Shown here piece by piece: positions 17,870 to 26,589 of a DNA stretch of 64,000 bases (positions within the stretch are counted from its first letter, which is position 1; each line of letters begins with the position of its first letter). Both the position numbers and the translations under genes were made by a program. The stretch lies in contig NZ_CP155793.1 of the NCBI RefSeq assembly GCF_039729145.1, positions 1,302,001 to 1,366,000 of the forward strand, given 5' to 3'. Under the pieces are notes generated by a model. That model saw only the letters and a program-made list of their open reading frames with translations. It had not been told where the DNA came from and did no database searches. The DNA comes from Microbacterium sp. SY138 (GTDB taxonomy: Bacteria; Actinomycetota; Actinomycetes; Actinomycetales; Microbacteriaceae).

Positions 17870-19044
17870 AGCGCCAGCCCCCGCCCCTGTGACACGGACG
17901 CGCCCGGCCGGCGGGCGAACCAGTCCTTCCCCTCGGATCGCCGCGCCCGCGCCGATGCACGCTCCACCGTGCCCACGGCCGACACCGACGCCGACGTGAG
18001 CTCGGTGGCCAGCGTGGGGGCGGTGTGTAACTGCGGGTCTGGGGCAGCGTCGTGAGCACGCAGCAGGGAGACGTGGCTGAGGAAGGGACTGTAGGTGAGG
18101 GTGTAGGCGCCGCGGGTCGCGGTGCGGTCCAGGGTTCCCACAGGGGGCGTGTCGTAGACGTACCCGTTCTCGAGCGCGGCCTGGGTCGTCTCCTCCCCGA
18201 AGTCATGCCCGGTGAGGTGGTCGATCGCGGCGTCCGTGCCGTCACGGTCGATGATGTCGAGCACCCGATCCGCGTCCTCCCCTTGGAGGAACACGACACT
18301 CACCCACCGGCGGCCCGCTGTGTCGGGCAGGTCGGGGTCGTGGTCGATCAACTCGACCAGGCTGTCCGGGTTCCGGCGGGCGGCGTCGGCCACCCATTCG
18401 GGGAACGCCCCGTCGTGGTCGGTGTGGTCGCCGGGGTGATCGAGGGCGTACTGGCGGGACTCGCCGGCGGCGGACAGGAACACCGCGAGCTCCCGCAGCG
18501 CCCGCGCCGGGGACACCGGCGCTCCGGTCCCGGTGAACAGGTCCCGCCCTTCGAAGCTCTGCCCGGTGGCGGTGTGCTCGATGCGGTACGCGTACCGCTG
18601 GTGCTCACCCAAGGGGGCATCCGGCCACACCGTCAACGTCAGCTCCCCGGCCTGCACCGTCGCCAGCAGACCACCGGACGTGTCGAGCGGTTCCGGTGCG
18701 GGGTGCCAGGCGATCCGCCCGGACTGGCCCATCGCGGCGTCCACGCGGTCATGCACCGCATCCAGCAGGGTGCCGGCCTGGTGCAGCTCGTCGGCCGCCG
18801 CCAGCGCCGCGGTCGCCCCAGCGGTCTGGTTGCCGGCGTCGTCGTGCGCGCGGGACCGCCCGCCGATATGGGCGGCGGCGAGCTGGTCGAGCACCTGCCG
18901 CAGCGACCGCACGCCCGCCAGCAGATCACCGAGCACCGGGTAGGTGTCGGCCGGGTCGGTGAACGTGCGGGTCGCGTGGGCGAGTCCCCGCAGTGCCTGG
19001 GATGCTTCGGCGGCGTCGTCTACGGGATGGGTGAAGGTCGGCAT
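17866..19044 (-). CDS. Hypothetical conjugation-operon protein
   Basis: 392 residues from ATG 19044, preceded by GAGGAG; longer upstream starts read through the gap. Soluble, acidic, no signal peptide. Segments such as GEDADRVLDIIDRDGTDAAI and DHLTGHDFGEETTQAALENG suggest a small alpha-beta module near residues 250-300. The last 60 residues are unstructured. Function unknown. It sits between VirB4 and SCO6880-like genes and overlaps the VirB4 start by 4 bases. Confidence 0.6.
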   Translation of the reverse strand: MPTFTHPVDDAAEASQALRGLAHATRTFTDPADTYPVLGDLLAGVRSLRQVLDQLAAAHIGGRSRAHDDAGNQTAGATAALAAADELHQAGTLLDAVHDRVDAAMGQSGRIAWHPAPEPLDTSGGLLATVQAGELTLTVWPDAPLGEHQRYAYRIEHTATGQSFEGRDLFTGTGAPVSPARALRELAVFLSAAGESRQYALDHPGDHTDHDGAFPEWVADAARRNPDSLVELIDHDPDLPDTAGRRWVSVVFLQGEDADRVLDIIDRDGTDAAIDHLTGHDFGEETTQAALENGYVYDTPPVGTLDRTATRGAYTLTYSPFLSHVSLLRAHDAAPDPQLHTAPTLATELTSASVSAVGTVERASARARRSEGKDWFARRPGASVSQGRGLAL

Positions 19045-19087
19045 GATCGGAGAACTCCTCGCAAGTGCGGTCGGATGGTGGGGGTGG

Positions 19088-20548
19088 TCAGACGTTTCGG
19101 CACAGCGGCAGCGCGGCGGCGGCGAAGGCTTGGGCTTGCTGGCCGACGAGGCGGCGGGTTTCGCAGGACGCTTGGATCGCGGACTGCTCGACCGCGGCGA
19201 CTGCGGCGTCGAGCTCATCGACGGTGGGTGCGGAGATGCTGATGAGGCCGGTGACGCGCAGGACGCCGTGCCCGGCGGTCAGGTCGGCTTCCTGCTGGAG
19301 CACGTCGTCCAGCTCGGCGGATGCGCCTGCGTCTTCGATCTGCCCGATCTTGCGGCGCTGCGCTTGGTCGCTGATGAGTTCGGTCTTCTTCTTCCGCAGG
19401 TCGCGGGCGGCCTGGTCGGCGCGGACGGGTGTGTAGTGCAGGGCGAGGGTGCGCAGGATGCCGCCGGTGAGCACGAGCGGGGCGAGGAAGCCCGGATACA
19501 CCTGGGAGCGGGGCCATTCGGTGATCCACAGCACCGCATGGTGCGCGGAATCCGACCGCAGCCGTTCCCAGGTCTCGGTGACCGCGACCGGGCCGGCGGT
19601 GGCGAGGTCGCGGCCCAGGGTCCCGTGGCGTTCCAGGGCGGGAGCGGCGGCCGGGTCGTAGGCGGAGCGGAGGATGACGGCGACCTCGCCCGGCGTGAGC
19701 CACCCGGTCGAGGTGAGCTCGGCGGCCCGCAGCACCGTCGTGAGCGTGGTCATCTCCTGCCGCAGCACCGCTGCGGCGCCGCGTATCCCGCCGCCTGCGG
19801 TCCTGATCTGCCGGGCGGCCGCTTTCATGTCCAGGGCGAGGCTGATGGTGGTGGCGTGACGTTCCCCGGCGGGACCGGCCCGGTCGATGAGCTCGGCGTA
19901 GGTGGTGGAGGCCCAGGAGCCGTCGTCGGTGCCGTGCGTGCGCCACCACTCCGCCAGCCCCGTGCCGGAGTCGGGCAGGGTGCGCTCGGACACCTGAATC
20001 CGGGCGATCCGTCCGGACCGGCACGCGGCGGCCAGCACGCGCCCCCACCCGGACACGCGGCGCTGCTGCTCGCCGGGGTCCAGGAGCACGAACGCGGGAT
20101 GGGAGACGCCGAGGATGACCGTCAACGTCTGGGCGTGGGGGTCGTGGATCATGCCCGCCCCGGTCTCCGGGTCCTCCCACTCCCGCAGGGCCGCGGCATC
20201 CCCTGGCAGGGCGAGGGTTCCGGCTGGGCGCGGCTTGATGATCCGGCGGCGGTGGATGAGTTGCCCGAGATAGGTCCGTAGCGTCCAGCGGGCAAGGATC
20301 GGCACCCACTCGATCAGCTTCCGACCGCCGGCGGGGATGACCGCGAGCAGGGCAGCGCCCGCCCAGACCGGGGAGGTCCAGGCCAGACCCATGCCGCCTG
20401 CCGTGTAGAGGGAGGCGACGACGGCGAGGATCGCGATGCCGAGGACGATCAGTTGCGGCAGCGACAGGCCCAGCAAGATGCCGCGGCGGGTGAGCCGGGA
20501 GAACTGCACCGGAGCGAGCGGGTAATCGGCATGTGTCGTGGTGGCCAT
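19088..20548 (-). CDS. SCO6880-family conjugation protein (PrgI plus VirB4 N-terminal-like)
   Basis: 486 residues. Two adjacent membrane helices near residues 28-70 (LSLPQLIVLGIAILAVVASL, then SPVWAGAALLAVIP) precede a soluble region resembling the N-terminal domain of VirB4. This is the family annotated SCO6880 in actinobacterial T4SS loci, where it partners the split VirB4 ATPase. Six bases separate it from the TrbL-like gene upstream. Confidence 0.82.
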   Translation of the reverse strand: MATTTHADYPLAPVQFSRLTRRGILLGLSLPQLIVLGIAILAVVASLYTAGGMGLAWTSPVWAGAALLAVIPAGGRKLIEWVPILARWTLRTYLGQLIHRRRIIKPRPAGTLALPGDAAALREWEDPETGAGMIHDPHAQTLTVILGVSHPAFVLLDPGEQQRRVSGWGRVLAAACRSGRIARIQVSERTLPDSGTGLAEWWRTHGTDDGSWASTTYAELIDRAGPAGERHATTISLALDMKAAARQIRTAGGGIRGAAAVLRQEMTTLTTVLRAAELTSTGWLTPGEVAVILRSAYDPAAAPALERHGTLGRDLATAGPVAVTETWERLRSDSAHHAVLWITEWPRSQVYPGFLAPLVLTGGILRTLALHYTPVRADQAARDLRKKKTELISDQAQRRKIGQIEDAGASAELDDVLQQEADLTAGHGVLRVTGLISISAPTVDELDAAVAAVEQSAIQASCETRRLVGQQAQAFAAAALPLCRNV

Positions 20549-20554
20549 TAGGGG

Positions 20555-21982
20555 TCACTCCTTCCCGGGTTTCGCAGGCTTGGTCGACGGCGGCGGGGTC
20601 GGCTGTGCGCGGCGCGGGGCCGACCCCGACGACGGGACGGACGGCGGAGCGGTCGGGGCGGGGTTCGCGGTGGCGGGCGGGACCGGCGGCGTGGCGGCCT
20701 GCTCCGCTGCTGCCCCGGCGTGGCCCTCGGCGGCCCCGCCGACTGCGCTCCCGGCCTTCGGCCCGGCCGTCGCGGCGCCCTTGACGACTTCGCCCCCGAC
20801 GACCACGGCCGCACCGACCGGACCGACCGCCGCACCAGCCCCCGCAGCACCGGCCCCCGCACCCGCGCCGGCTCCGGCGCTTGCCCCGCCGGATGTGGCG
20901 GTTGTGCCTGCGGCGGTCCCTGTCGTTCCCGCGCTGGCCGTCGAGCCAGCGGCACCCTTTGGAGCCGCCCCACCGCCACCGGCACTGCTGCCGCTGGTGC
21001 CGGAGTTGCTGCCGCCGTCGAGGACTTTCTTGGCGGTGTCGCCCTGCGGGGCGGACGGGACGGGGACGGGCCGGTTCAGCGCCGACTTCGCCTCCTGCTC
21101 GCTGGACATGGCGTGGTACATATCGAAGCCGACGAAGGACAGGAACTTGTAGGTGATGTAGGGGGCGAACGCGGCGATGAACATCAGCACCACCCCCGCG
21201 ATCGGGTCGCTGATCGAGGCGAGGTCGGCCTCGATGGGGGCGGACACCTGGCCTATGGCGACGAGGAAGATCACCACCAGGACGAGCTTGGAGAAGATCA
21301 GGGCGATCACGAATGCCGCCCACTTGGCGAACCAGCCCTTGGTGGCATCCCACGTCGCTCCAGCGAGGGCGATGGGTCCGAACACGATCGCGACCAGCAG
21401 GAGCGCCTTGCGGATCAGCAGGGAGAACCACACGATCGCAGCCGCACTGATGGCGAGGCCGGCGAGGAAGATGGTCAGGATCGCGCCGACACCGGGTGCG
21501 GCGATGTTGATCCCGGCAAGTCCCGTGGCGAGGAGCCCGATCTGGGTCCCCATCCCTTCCATCGTGTTCCCGGTGGCCTGCACGATGCCGACCGCGAGCT
21601 GGTCGGTCACTTCCAGCAGCAGCGCGGTGAGCGTGATGACCAGGAAGCTGCCGAGCACGCTCTTGGCGAGGCCGAGGGCGGCACGACTGAGCGCGGTGGG
21701 GTCGCGGTGGATGAGGCCGGTGATGAGTTGCAAGCAGAAGAACACGAGCATCACGAAGATCGCCACGCCAAACAGGACGTTGTAGACACCGATGTACTCC
21801 GGGCTGGTGACATCGACGAGGGTGGTGGTGTCGAAGACCCACCACACCGCCTCGAACAGCCACGCGGCAGCGCCGGCCATCGCCTGGCCGAGCCAGTCGA
21901 ACGGGGCCGCGATCAACGACGCGGTGCTCTCCCCGACCGCGTCGCAGACGGAGGAGATGACCGGGACATCGCAGATGCTCAC
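20555..21982 (-). CDS. TrbL/VirB6-like conjugal transfer membrane protein
   Basis: About 475 residues from the GTG at 21982, which has GGAGG eight bases before it; an upstream GTG at 21997 is possible. Six or more hydrophobic segments lie between residues 15 and 290, including VLFGVAIFVMLVFFCLQLI and VGAILTIFLAGLAISAAAIV. From about residue 310 the tail is very rich in Gly, Ala, Ser, Pro and Thr. VirB6/TrbL proteins form the inner-membrane part of the DNA channel. Confidence 0.85.
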   Translation of the reverse strand: MSICDVPVISSVCDAVGESTASLIAAPFDWLGQAMAGAAAWLFEAVWWVFDTTTLVDVTSPEYIGVYNVLFGVAIFVMLVFFCLQLITGLIHRDPTALSRAALGLAKSVLGSFLVITLTALLLEVTDQLAVGIVQATGNTMEGMGTQIGLLATGLAGINIAAPGVGAILTIFLAGLAISAAAIVWFSLLIRKALLLVAIVFGPIALAGATWDATKGWFAKWAAFVIALIFSKLVLVVIFLVAIGQVSAPIEADLASISDPIAGVVLMFIAAFAPYITYKFLSFVGFDMYHAMSSEQEAKSALNRPVPVPSAPQGDTAKKVLDGGSNSGTSGSSAGGGGAAPKGAAGSTASAGTTGTAAGTTATSGGASAGAGAGAGAGAAGAGAAVGPVGAAVVVGGEVVKGAATAGPKAGSAVGGAAEGHAGAAAEQAATPPVPPATANPAPTAPPSVPSSGSAPRRAQPTPPPSTKPAKPGKE

Positions 21983-22022
21983 CGCACCCACCTCCACGGA
22001 TGGCGCCTTGCTCGGGTGGTCA

Positions 22023-22292
22023 TCAGACGGCCTGCCCGACGCCCCAGAAGAAGTTGATGAGCGTCACCGCGGCGCCGCAGATGATCGCCGCCCCACACGA
22101 CACGAGGACGCCGACCTTCCCGCGGGAGGCGAGGTGCGGGTTGGAGGAGTTGGCGCCGAAGCCCCACACGATCGCCGAGACGATCAGGGCGAGGACGGAG
22201 AGGATCAGGCCCACGGTCATCACCGCGCCGACGATGATGCGCAGTTGCTCGATACCGGGAAGACCCGAGCTGTTGGGGTCGATGTCGATCAC
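22023..22292 (-). CDS. DUF6112-type small membrane protein, copy 1
   Basis: 89 residues from the GTG at 22292, which has GGAG eight bases upstream; the longer frame to 22373 has no support. Two membrane helices: LRIIVGAVMTVGLILSVLAL and a second near the C-terminus (VSCGAAIICGAAVTLINFF). Pilin-like or VirB2/VirB3-like size; DUF6112 proteins accompany actinobacterial T4SS genes. It is paralogous to the gene at 24365-24631. Confidence 0.75.
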   Translation of the reverse strand: MIDIDPNSSGLPGIEQLRIIVGAVMTVGLILSVLALIVSAIVWGFGANSSNPHLASRGKVGVLVSCGAAIICGAAVTLINFFWGVGQAV

Positions 22293-22565
22293 GATGGGTG
22301 CTCCTGACTGTTCACGGGACGTGTGCTCGACGGTCAGGTGCGCAACCCGGCCCCGCCCGTCAGTCCGGGGCACTCTGTGGGTGGTTTCGTACCGTGGGGT
22401 ATGACGATGGCTGCGGTGAGGCAGCGTACGAGCGTCGCGCGGCGCGAGTACATCGACGCGACTGCGGAACGCGCTTCATGCACTCTCACGCTGTGTTGAG
22501 GTGACACCCGATGGAGCGCGCGTTGCAATATGGGAAGGTCGGTGACTGAGAGATTCGGATAGAGC

Positions 22566-24287
22566 ATGACGGCACGGAGAGCGCAACGGCCACAAGGCCC
22601 GCCAGAAGCACGACCGCTGGCGTCCGCGTCCACCGAGATCGAAGACGTCACTGACGAGCCCAACAGTGAGACAGCGATTCGCGATATCGGCAAAGGATTC
22701 CGCTGGTATGACCTGCCGTATCTCGTGCTACGCAGTCTTCAGCGTTCAAACGTGGACCCGTGGATTCCAGCTCGTTGGCGCGTGAAGATTCGCGAGATAT
22801 CAAACTTGCTGTATCAAACGCACCACACGCGCGAACGGCGCGGTGATAACGATCTCTATCGTTTCGACAAGATAGAGCTGCCTTCCGGGGAGGGCGTGAC
22901 GATGCCATACGCATCGCTCGTTGAGTACTTCACGGCAAGCGGTGTTCGGGAGCTACACAAGGCGATTCGACGGTCTGGTTGGGACGGTGCTCGGTTCCTT
23001 GGCATGGACCCTGGCGGAACAGAGACGGTCACCTCGTCACGCCGCGGCGACGGTCGGACATGGTGGCGGATGGCGGAGCTGACATCGAGGTCGGCCGAAT
23101 ACACGTCCATCGATGCGCAGCGGGCAAAGCTGCCTGCTGGCGTCAAGAGCATCAGCTTGATAGGCGTGTCGATCGGCAAAGGGGTAACCGCCGTCGTGGC
23201 CGGGTTCTCGCTTGACGAGTCCGTGTCCGCCCGACTCAACGAACAACTGCGGGCACCTCATCAGCACGACGTGATCAGGAGGAAGGGTCAAATGACGGTT
23301 TCGCAACCGCCGAAAGCCGTTCTGCACTACCGCACACAACGTGCTCGCAGCGAGGTGCATCGCGAGCTCCGCCGTTGGATGAGTCGTACGCTACCCGGAG
23401 CTTTCGCAAGCGCTCGCCATCCTCAACCCCTCTTCGACGTCATCTTCTTCAACGTCGCTGACCACATGGACGACGATGCGCGACCCTCTCACCGTGAGAA
23501 CGATGCATTGCGCGCAATGGGACTGCAAGATCACGTCCCGTATCGAGTGACTAGTGAAGAGTTGCCAGGGCTACTCCTGCAGGAGCCTGTCGCTCGAGAC
23601 TGGGCACCAGATATTTCGGAGAATGTCTGGTCGCTATGGGGCAATCGCGACGCGGCAGCCCGCATCACGTCAGGGACCGGGCACTCGGGAGTCGAATCTG
23701 CCGGCTACTTCGTAGGTTCTCGATCGACCGACTTCATGGCCAGGTCTGGCCTCACGGCGTTTCTTCGCCTTCTACGCGGCAAGGCGTCTATCGCTCACGA
23801 CAACGCTCGTGAGCTTCACGGTGGTACAAGCAGTCGAGACCTGAAACGGCTTCGTATACGCACTCTCACCACGAGCCTCGATCTCGCGACGCTTGAGGAG
23901 GACATCAAGCTATACAACCGTCGACGGTGGAGAGATCGCGAGCCGGTCTTCTATCTCGACTACACAGCATGGTTCAAGGAGCGGGATAAGGAGGAGGGCC
24001 GCAAGCCTTTCAAGCCCGTCAACCTTAATGTGCAAGAACGGAAGGTTCAAAGGCGTCTTGCTCGCGAGCTGGTCGAGTTCGATGCGGAATACCGGGAGGT
24101 GCTGAGTACCGTTGCGTCCCTTGGTGCGTCGCTCGATTCACGCCGAGTTCAGCGCGTTGCGATTTGGGTTTCCGTCGTATCGGTGGTCGTAGCGCTGGTC
24201 ACACTGTGGGCGACCCAGGAGTCACCGCCGGACCTCGTCGCGGTCAGCTGCTCATTCTTGAGAACACTCGGCTGGGGGCTTTGCTGA
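22566..24287 (+). CDS. Unknown 573-residue protein with C-terminal membrane helix (cargo, possible defence gene)
   Basis: The only plus-strand gene inside the conjugation operon, and visibly AT-richer with different codon use. No family recognised. Residues 1-45 are disordered. The middle is mixed alpha-beta with MPYASLVEYFTASGVRELHK and VKSISLIGVSIGKGVTAVVA. Near the end comes a charged helical stretch (KVQRRLARELVEFDAEYREV), then one hydrophobic helix (VAIWVSVVSVVVALVTLWAT) and a 25-residue tail. The helix-plus-membrane end resembles effector or CorA-like C-termini, but this is only similarity of shape. Its position between two DUF6112 paralogues suggests insertion into a tolerant cargo site. 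ATG at 22566 has only a weak ribosome site (GGAT). Confidence 0.75.
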   Translation: MTARRAQRPQGPPEARPLASASTEIEDVTDEPNSETAIRDIGKGFRWYDLPYLVLRSLQRSNVDPWIPARWRVKIREISNLLYQTHHTRERRGDNDLYRFDKIELPSGEGVTMPYASLVEYFTASGVRELHKAIRRSGWDGARFLGMDPGGTETVTSSRRGDGRTWWRMAELTSRSAEYTSIDAQRAKLPAGVKSISLIGVSIGKGVTAVVAGFSLDESVSARLNEQLRAPHQHDVIRRKGQMTVSQPPKAVLHYRTQRARSEVHRELRRWMSRTLPGAFASARHPQPLFDVIFFNVADHMDDDARPSHRENDALRAMGLQDHVPYRVTSEELPGLLLQEPVARDWAPDISENVWSLWGNRDAAARITSGTGHSGVESAGYFVGSRSTDFMARSGLTAFLRLLRGKASIAHDNARELHGGTSSRDLKRLRIRTLTTSLDLATLEEDIKLYNRRRWRDREPVFYLDYTAWFKERDKEEGRKPFKPVNLNVQERKVQRRLARELVEFDAEYREVLSTVASLGASLDSRRVQRVAIWVSVVSVVVALVTLWATQESPPDLVAVSCSFLRTLGWGLC

Positions 24288-24364
24288 CGCACGAGAGGTG
24301 TCTATCGGTTCGATGCGGTAGCCGCGCCGGACGCCACGACCGACTGGCTCGACACCATCGGCAG

Positions 24365-24631
24365 CTATAGTTCCGCGCCCACATCGAGGAGAAAGTTGAC
24401 CCACGCGACCCCGGCGCCGGCGAGGGCTGCGGCGCCGAGGGAGACGAACAGGCCGGTACGGGCTTTGGTGGCGGCCTGGTAGTTGCCGCTGCTGGAGGCG
24501 ATCGCCCACACGATGGCGCAGACGATCAGCATGAGCACCGCGATGACGAGCACGAACATCAGCAGGGCGCCGACGATCGCCCGCAGGTCTGCGGCGCCGC
24601 CGACGCCGCCGAAGTCGGGGAACACATCCAT
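24365..24631 (-). CDS. DUF6112-type small membrane protein, copy 2
   Basis: 88 residues from ATG 24631, which lies in an ATGA overlap with the M23 peptidase gene. Two membrane helices (LLMFVLVIAVLMLIVCAIVW and LFVSLGAAALAGAGVAWVNF). It shares the LRxIVGAxxxxxLxxxVLxL frame and the ALxGAxVxxxNFxxxVG end with copy 1, so the two are paralogues separated by the cargo gene. Confidence 0.78.
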   Translation of the reverse strand: MDVFPDFGGVGGAADLRAIVGALLMFVLVIAVLMLIVCAIVWAIASSSGNYQAATKARTGLFVSLGAAALAGAGVAWVNFLLDVGAEL

Positions 24632-25791
24632 CACGCACCCCCGGTGCAGGCGGCGAGGGCGGTGTCTCCGCCGGTGACGCCTTCGGCGCCGTGCTCGGTC
24701 AGCCAGGCGTCCGCGTCCACGGCTTCTTGTCCTTGCCCGCCGGGGCGGATCTCGAAATGCAGGTGTGGCCCGGTGGATTGCCCGGAGGAGCCGACGTCGC
24801 CGATGTGCTGCCCGGCGGTGACCGTCTGCCCTGCGGTGACGTGGATGCCGTGCTCCCACATGTGCGCGTAGTACGACACGACTCGCTCACCTCGGACGGT
24901 GTGCTCGATGACGATCAGGCCGCCGTAGCCGCCGGAGAACTCTGCCAGCACCACGACGCCGTCTGCGGCGGCGAGGATCGGGGTGCCGTCCGCGGCGGCG
25001 AAATCCGACCCGGTGTGGAAGGAGCGTTCCCCGGTGATCGGGTGAATGCGCCACCCGAACGGGCTCGTGCGCACCCACGTCCCCTCCGGCAGCGGGAACA
25101 CGATCCTGGTGGTCTCGGGCACCACCGGATCACCGCCGGCCCCGGTGGGTGTGGGTCGGGTGAGGGTGGTGAGGATCGCTTCGACGACCGGCTGGTAGTT
25201 CTGATACCTGTCCGGGTACGCGGAGACTTCGACGGCTTGTGCGGCTTCGCCGGGGTCCATGCTCTGCCAGCCGGGGATGTCGAGCAGGCCACGCGGCGAC
25301 GGATAGTTGGGTCCGGTGGGGCCGCCGAAGAACGCGCGCGCCTGATACTGCGGGTCCATGAGGTCGGCGACGGTGCCCCACCCGGATTGCGGGCGCATCT
25401 GGAACAGGCCCAGACTGTCGTGGTCGGAGCCGTTGCCGTCGTTGGGGTAGTTCCCCGATTCGGGGTAGGTGCCGGTGTTGGCGAGCATCCGCAGGTGCGA
25501 TTCGGTGAGCGCGGCCATCAGCGCGATCACCACGCCGGGCCGACCCACCCCAGCGGTCTGCGAGCCCGTGGTGATGATTGTCGCCGCGTGAGTGAGCTGC
25601 GTCTTGTTCAGGGTGATCGTCTCGCCGTTGCGGGTAGTGGCGGCCAGGGAGTCTGGGATCGGGCCGACGATGAACGATCCCGGCGAGCAGGCGGTCATCG
25701 CCGGGTTCACCACCGCGGCCACCCCGACGAGCACGATCGAGGGGGCCAGGAACAGCAGGGCCACCGCGAGGGCGGCGAGTTTCTTCCACAT
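24631..25791 (-). CDS. Conjugation cell-wall hydrolase: transglycosylase-like region plus M23 peptidase
   Basis: 386 residues. The N-terminal helix (LAALAVALLFLAPSIVLVGV) is a signal or anchor. Residues of about 70-200 resemble a muramidase/transglycosylase-like domain (ALTESHLRMLANTGTYPES, then SDHDSLGLFQMRPQSGWG). The C-terminal LytM/M23 domain carries zinc motifs HTGSDFA and GPHLHFEIRP. Such two-domain enzymes open peptidoglycan for the transfer channel (VirB1 role). Overlaps the second DUF6112 gene. Confidence 0.9.
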   Translation of the reverse strand: MWKKLAALAVALLFLAPSIVLVGVAAVVNPAMTACSPGSFIVGPIPDSLAATTRNGETITLNKTQLTHAATIITTGSQTAGVGRPGVVIALMAALTESHLRMLANTGTYPESGNYPNDGNGSDHDSLGLFQMRPQSGWGTVADLMDPQYQARAFFGGPTGPNYPSPRGLLDIPGWQSMDPGEAAQAVEVSAYPDRYQNYQPVVEAILTTLTRPTPTGAGGDPVVPETTRIVFPLPEGTWVRTSPFGWRIHPITGERSFHTGSDFAAADGTPILAAADGVVVLAEFSGGYGGLIVIEHTVRGERVVSYYAHMWEHGIHVTAGQTVTAGQHIGDVGSSGQSTGPHLHFEIRPGGQGQEAVDADAWLTEHGAEGVTGGDTALAACTGGA

Positions 25792-25806
25792 CAGGACACC
25801 GCCCGT

Positions 25807-26505
25807 CTATCGCAGGGGGTTGTCGAGCTGGGACAGCCGCAGCAGCTCACAGTGCGTGCCGGTGATCCCTCGGTTGGTGACAACCGGGGTGCAGACGATG
25901 AACACCGTGAAGACGACCGGGCGGGAGGCTTCGACGGGTTCGGTGCCCCAGGTGCCGTCCCGGTGCCGGGTCCCCTCGATGGTGTAGGCAACGGCGCCTT
26001 CGGGTATCTGGCTGGGGGCTGCCTGCCCGGTCGCGGTCTCCCACGCCTCCGGGACGAACATCTCCTGGATGCTCAGCCATTGCCGGGTCTGGTGCTGTCG
26101 GAGCTGCGCCCACGCCTCCGCGCCGGGCAGGTAGGCGCGGACATCGCCGGCCAGCGCGTCCGCCTCCTCGCCGGCGGCGACATCCACGATGACCTGCGCG
26201 TAGTCGGCCGGGCCGTACCCGCTGGTGGTGTCCCAGGCGAACAGCGCCAGGGCGACCTGACGGGCGAACGTCTCCGGCCCGCCGAGCTGTGACACCGGCA
26301 CCGGGTCGGCCGGGGAGGTTCCGGTTGGCGGGGCCGTGATGGTCGGAGCCGCCGTGCCGGGGGCGGGTTCGGTGCGGGGTGCGGGGCCGCGCAGCAGCCC
26401 GTAGATGCCGACCCCGACCAGCAGGAGCAGGGCGAGGCCGCCGGCGATCAGGGCGATCAGCACACGGCGGCGGCGACGATCATCGACGGGGGCGGTGGGG
26501 TCCAT
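25807..26505 (-). CDS. Single-pass membrane protein of the conjugation operon
   Basis: 232 residues from ATG 26505, with GGAGG at good distance. Short cytoplasmic basic tail (DDRRRRRVL), one helix (IALIAGGLALLLLVGVGIYG), a Pro/Thr linker, then a 150-residue outer domain with two cysteines near the end (CTPVV and HCELL). The topology is like VirB8/TraH bridging proteins, but I see no decisive motif. It directly precedes the M23 gene. Confidence 0.65.
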   Translation of the reverse strand: MDPTAPVDDRRRRRVLIALIAGGLALLLLVGVGIYGLLRGPAPRTEPAPGTAAPTITAPPTGTSPADPVPVSQLGGPETFARQVALALFAWDTTSGYGPADYAQVIVDVAAGEEADALAGDVRAYLPGAEAWAQLRQHQTRQWLSIQEMFVPEAWETATGQAAPSQIPEGAVAYTIEGTRHRDGTWGTEPVEASRPVVFTVFIVCTPVVTNRGITGTHCELLRLSQLDNPLR

Positions 26506-26589
26506 ACGAGGGTCCTCCCAGAAGGCGACAGAAGTGGTCGCCAGGAAGGTGCACCTCGCCACCCCGAGGGCCGGTCAGGTCGGCGCCGG

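Noticed and set aside
19215..21863. Very long open frame on the minus strand (882 codons)
   Set aside because: Arg-rich and low-complexity; it is an out-of-frame shadow of the SCO6880-like and TrbL-like genes, which show real domains.
22566..24287. Annotation of the cargo protein as a CorA-like magnesium transporter
   Set aside because: Only one membrane helix and no GMN motif; the similarity is limited to the helix-membrane end.
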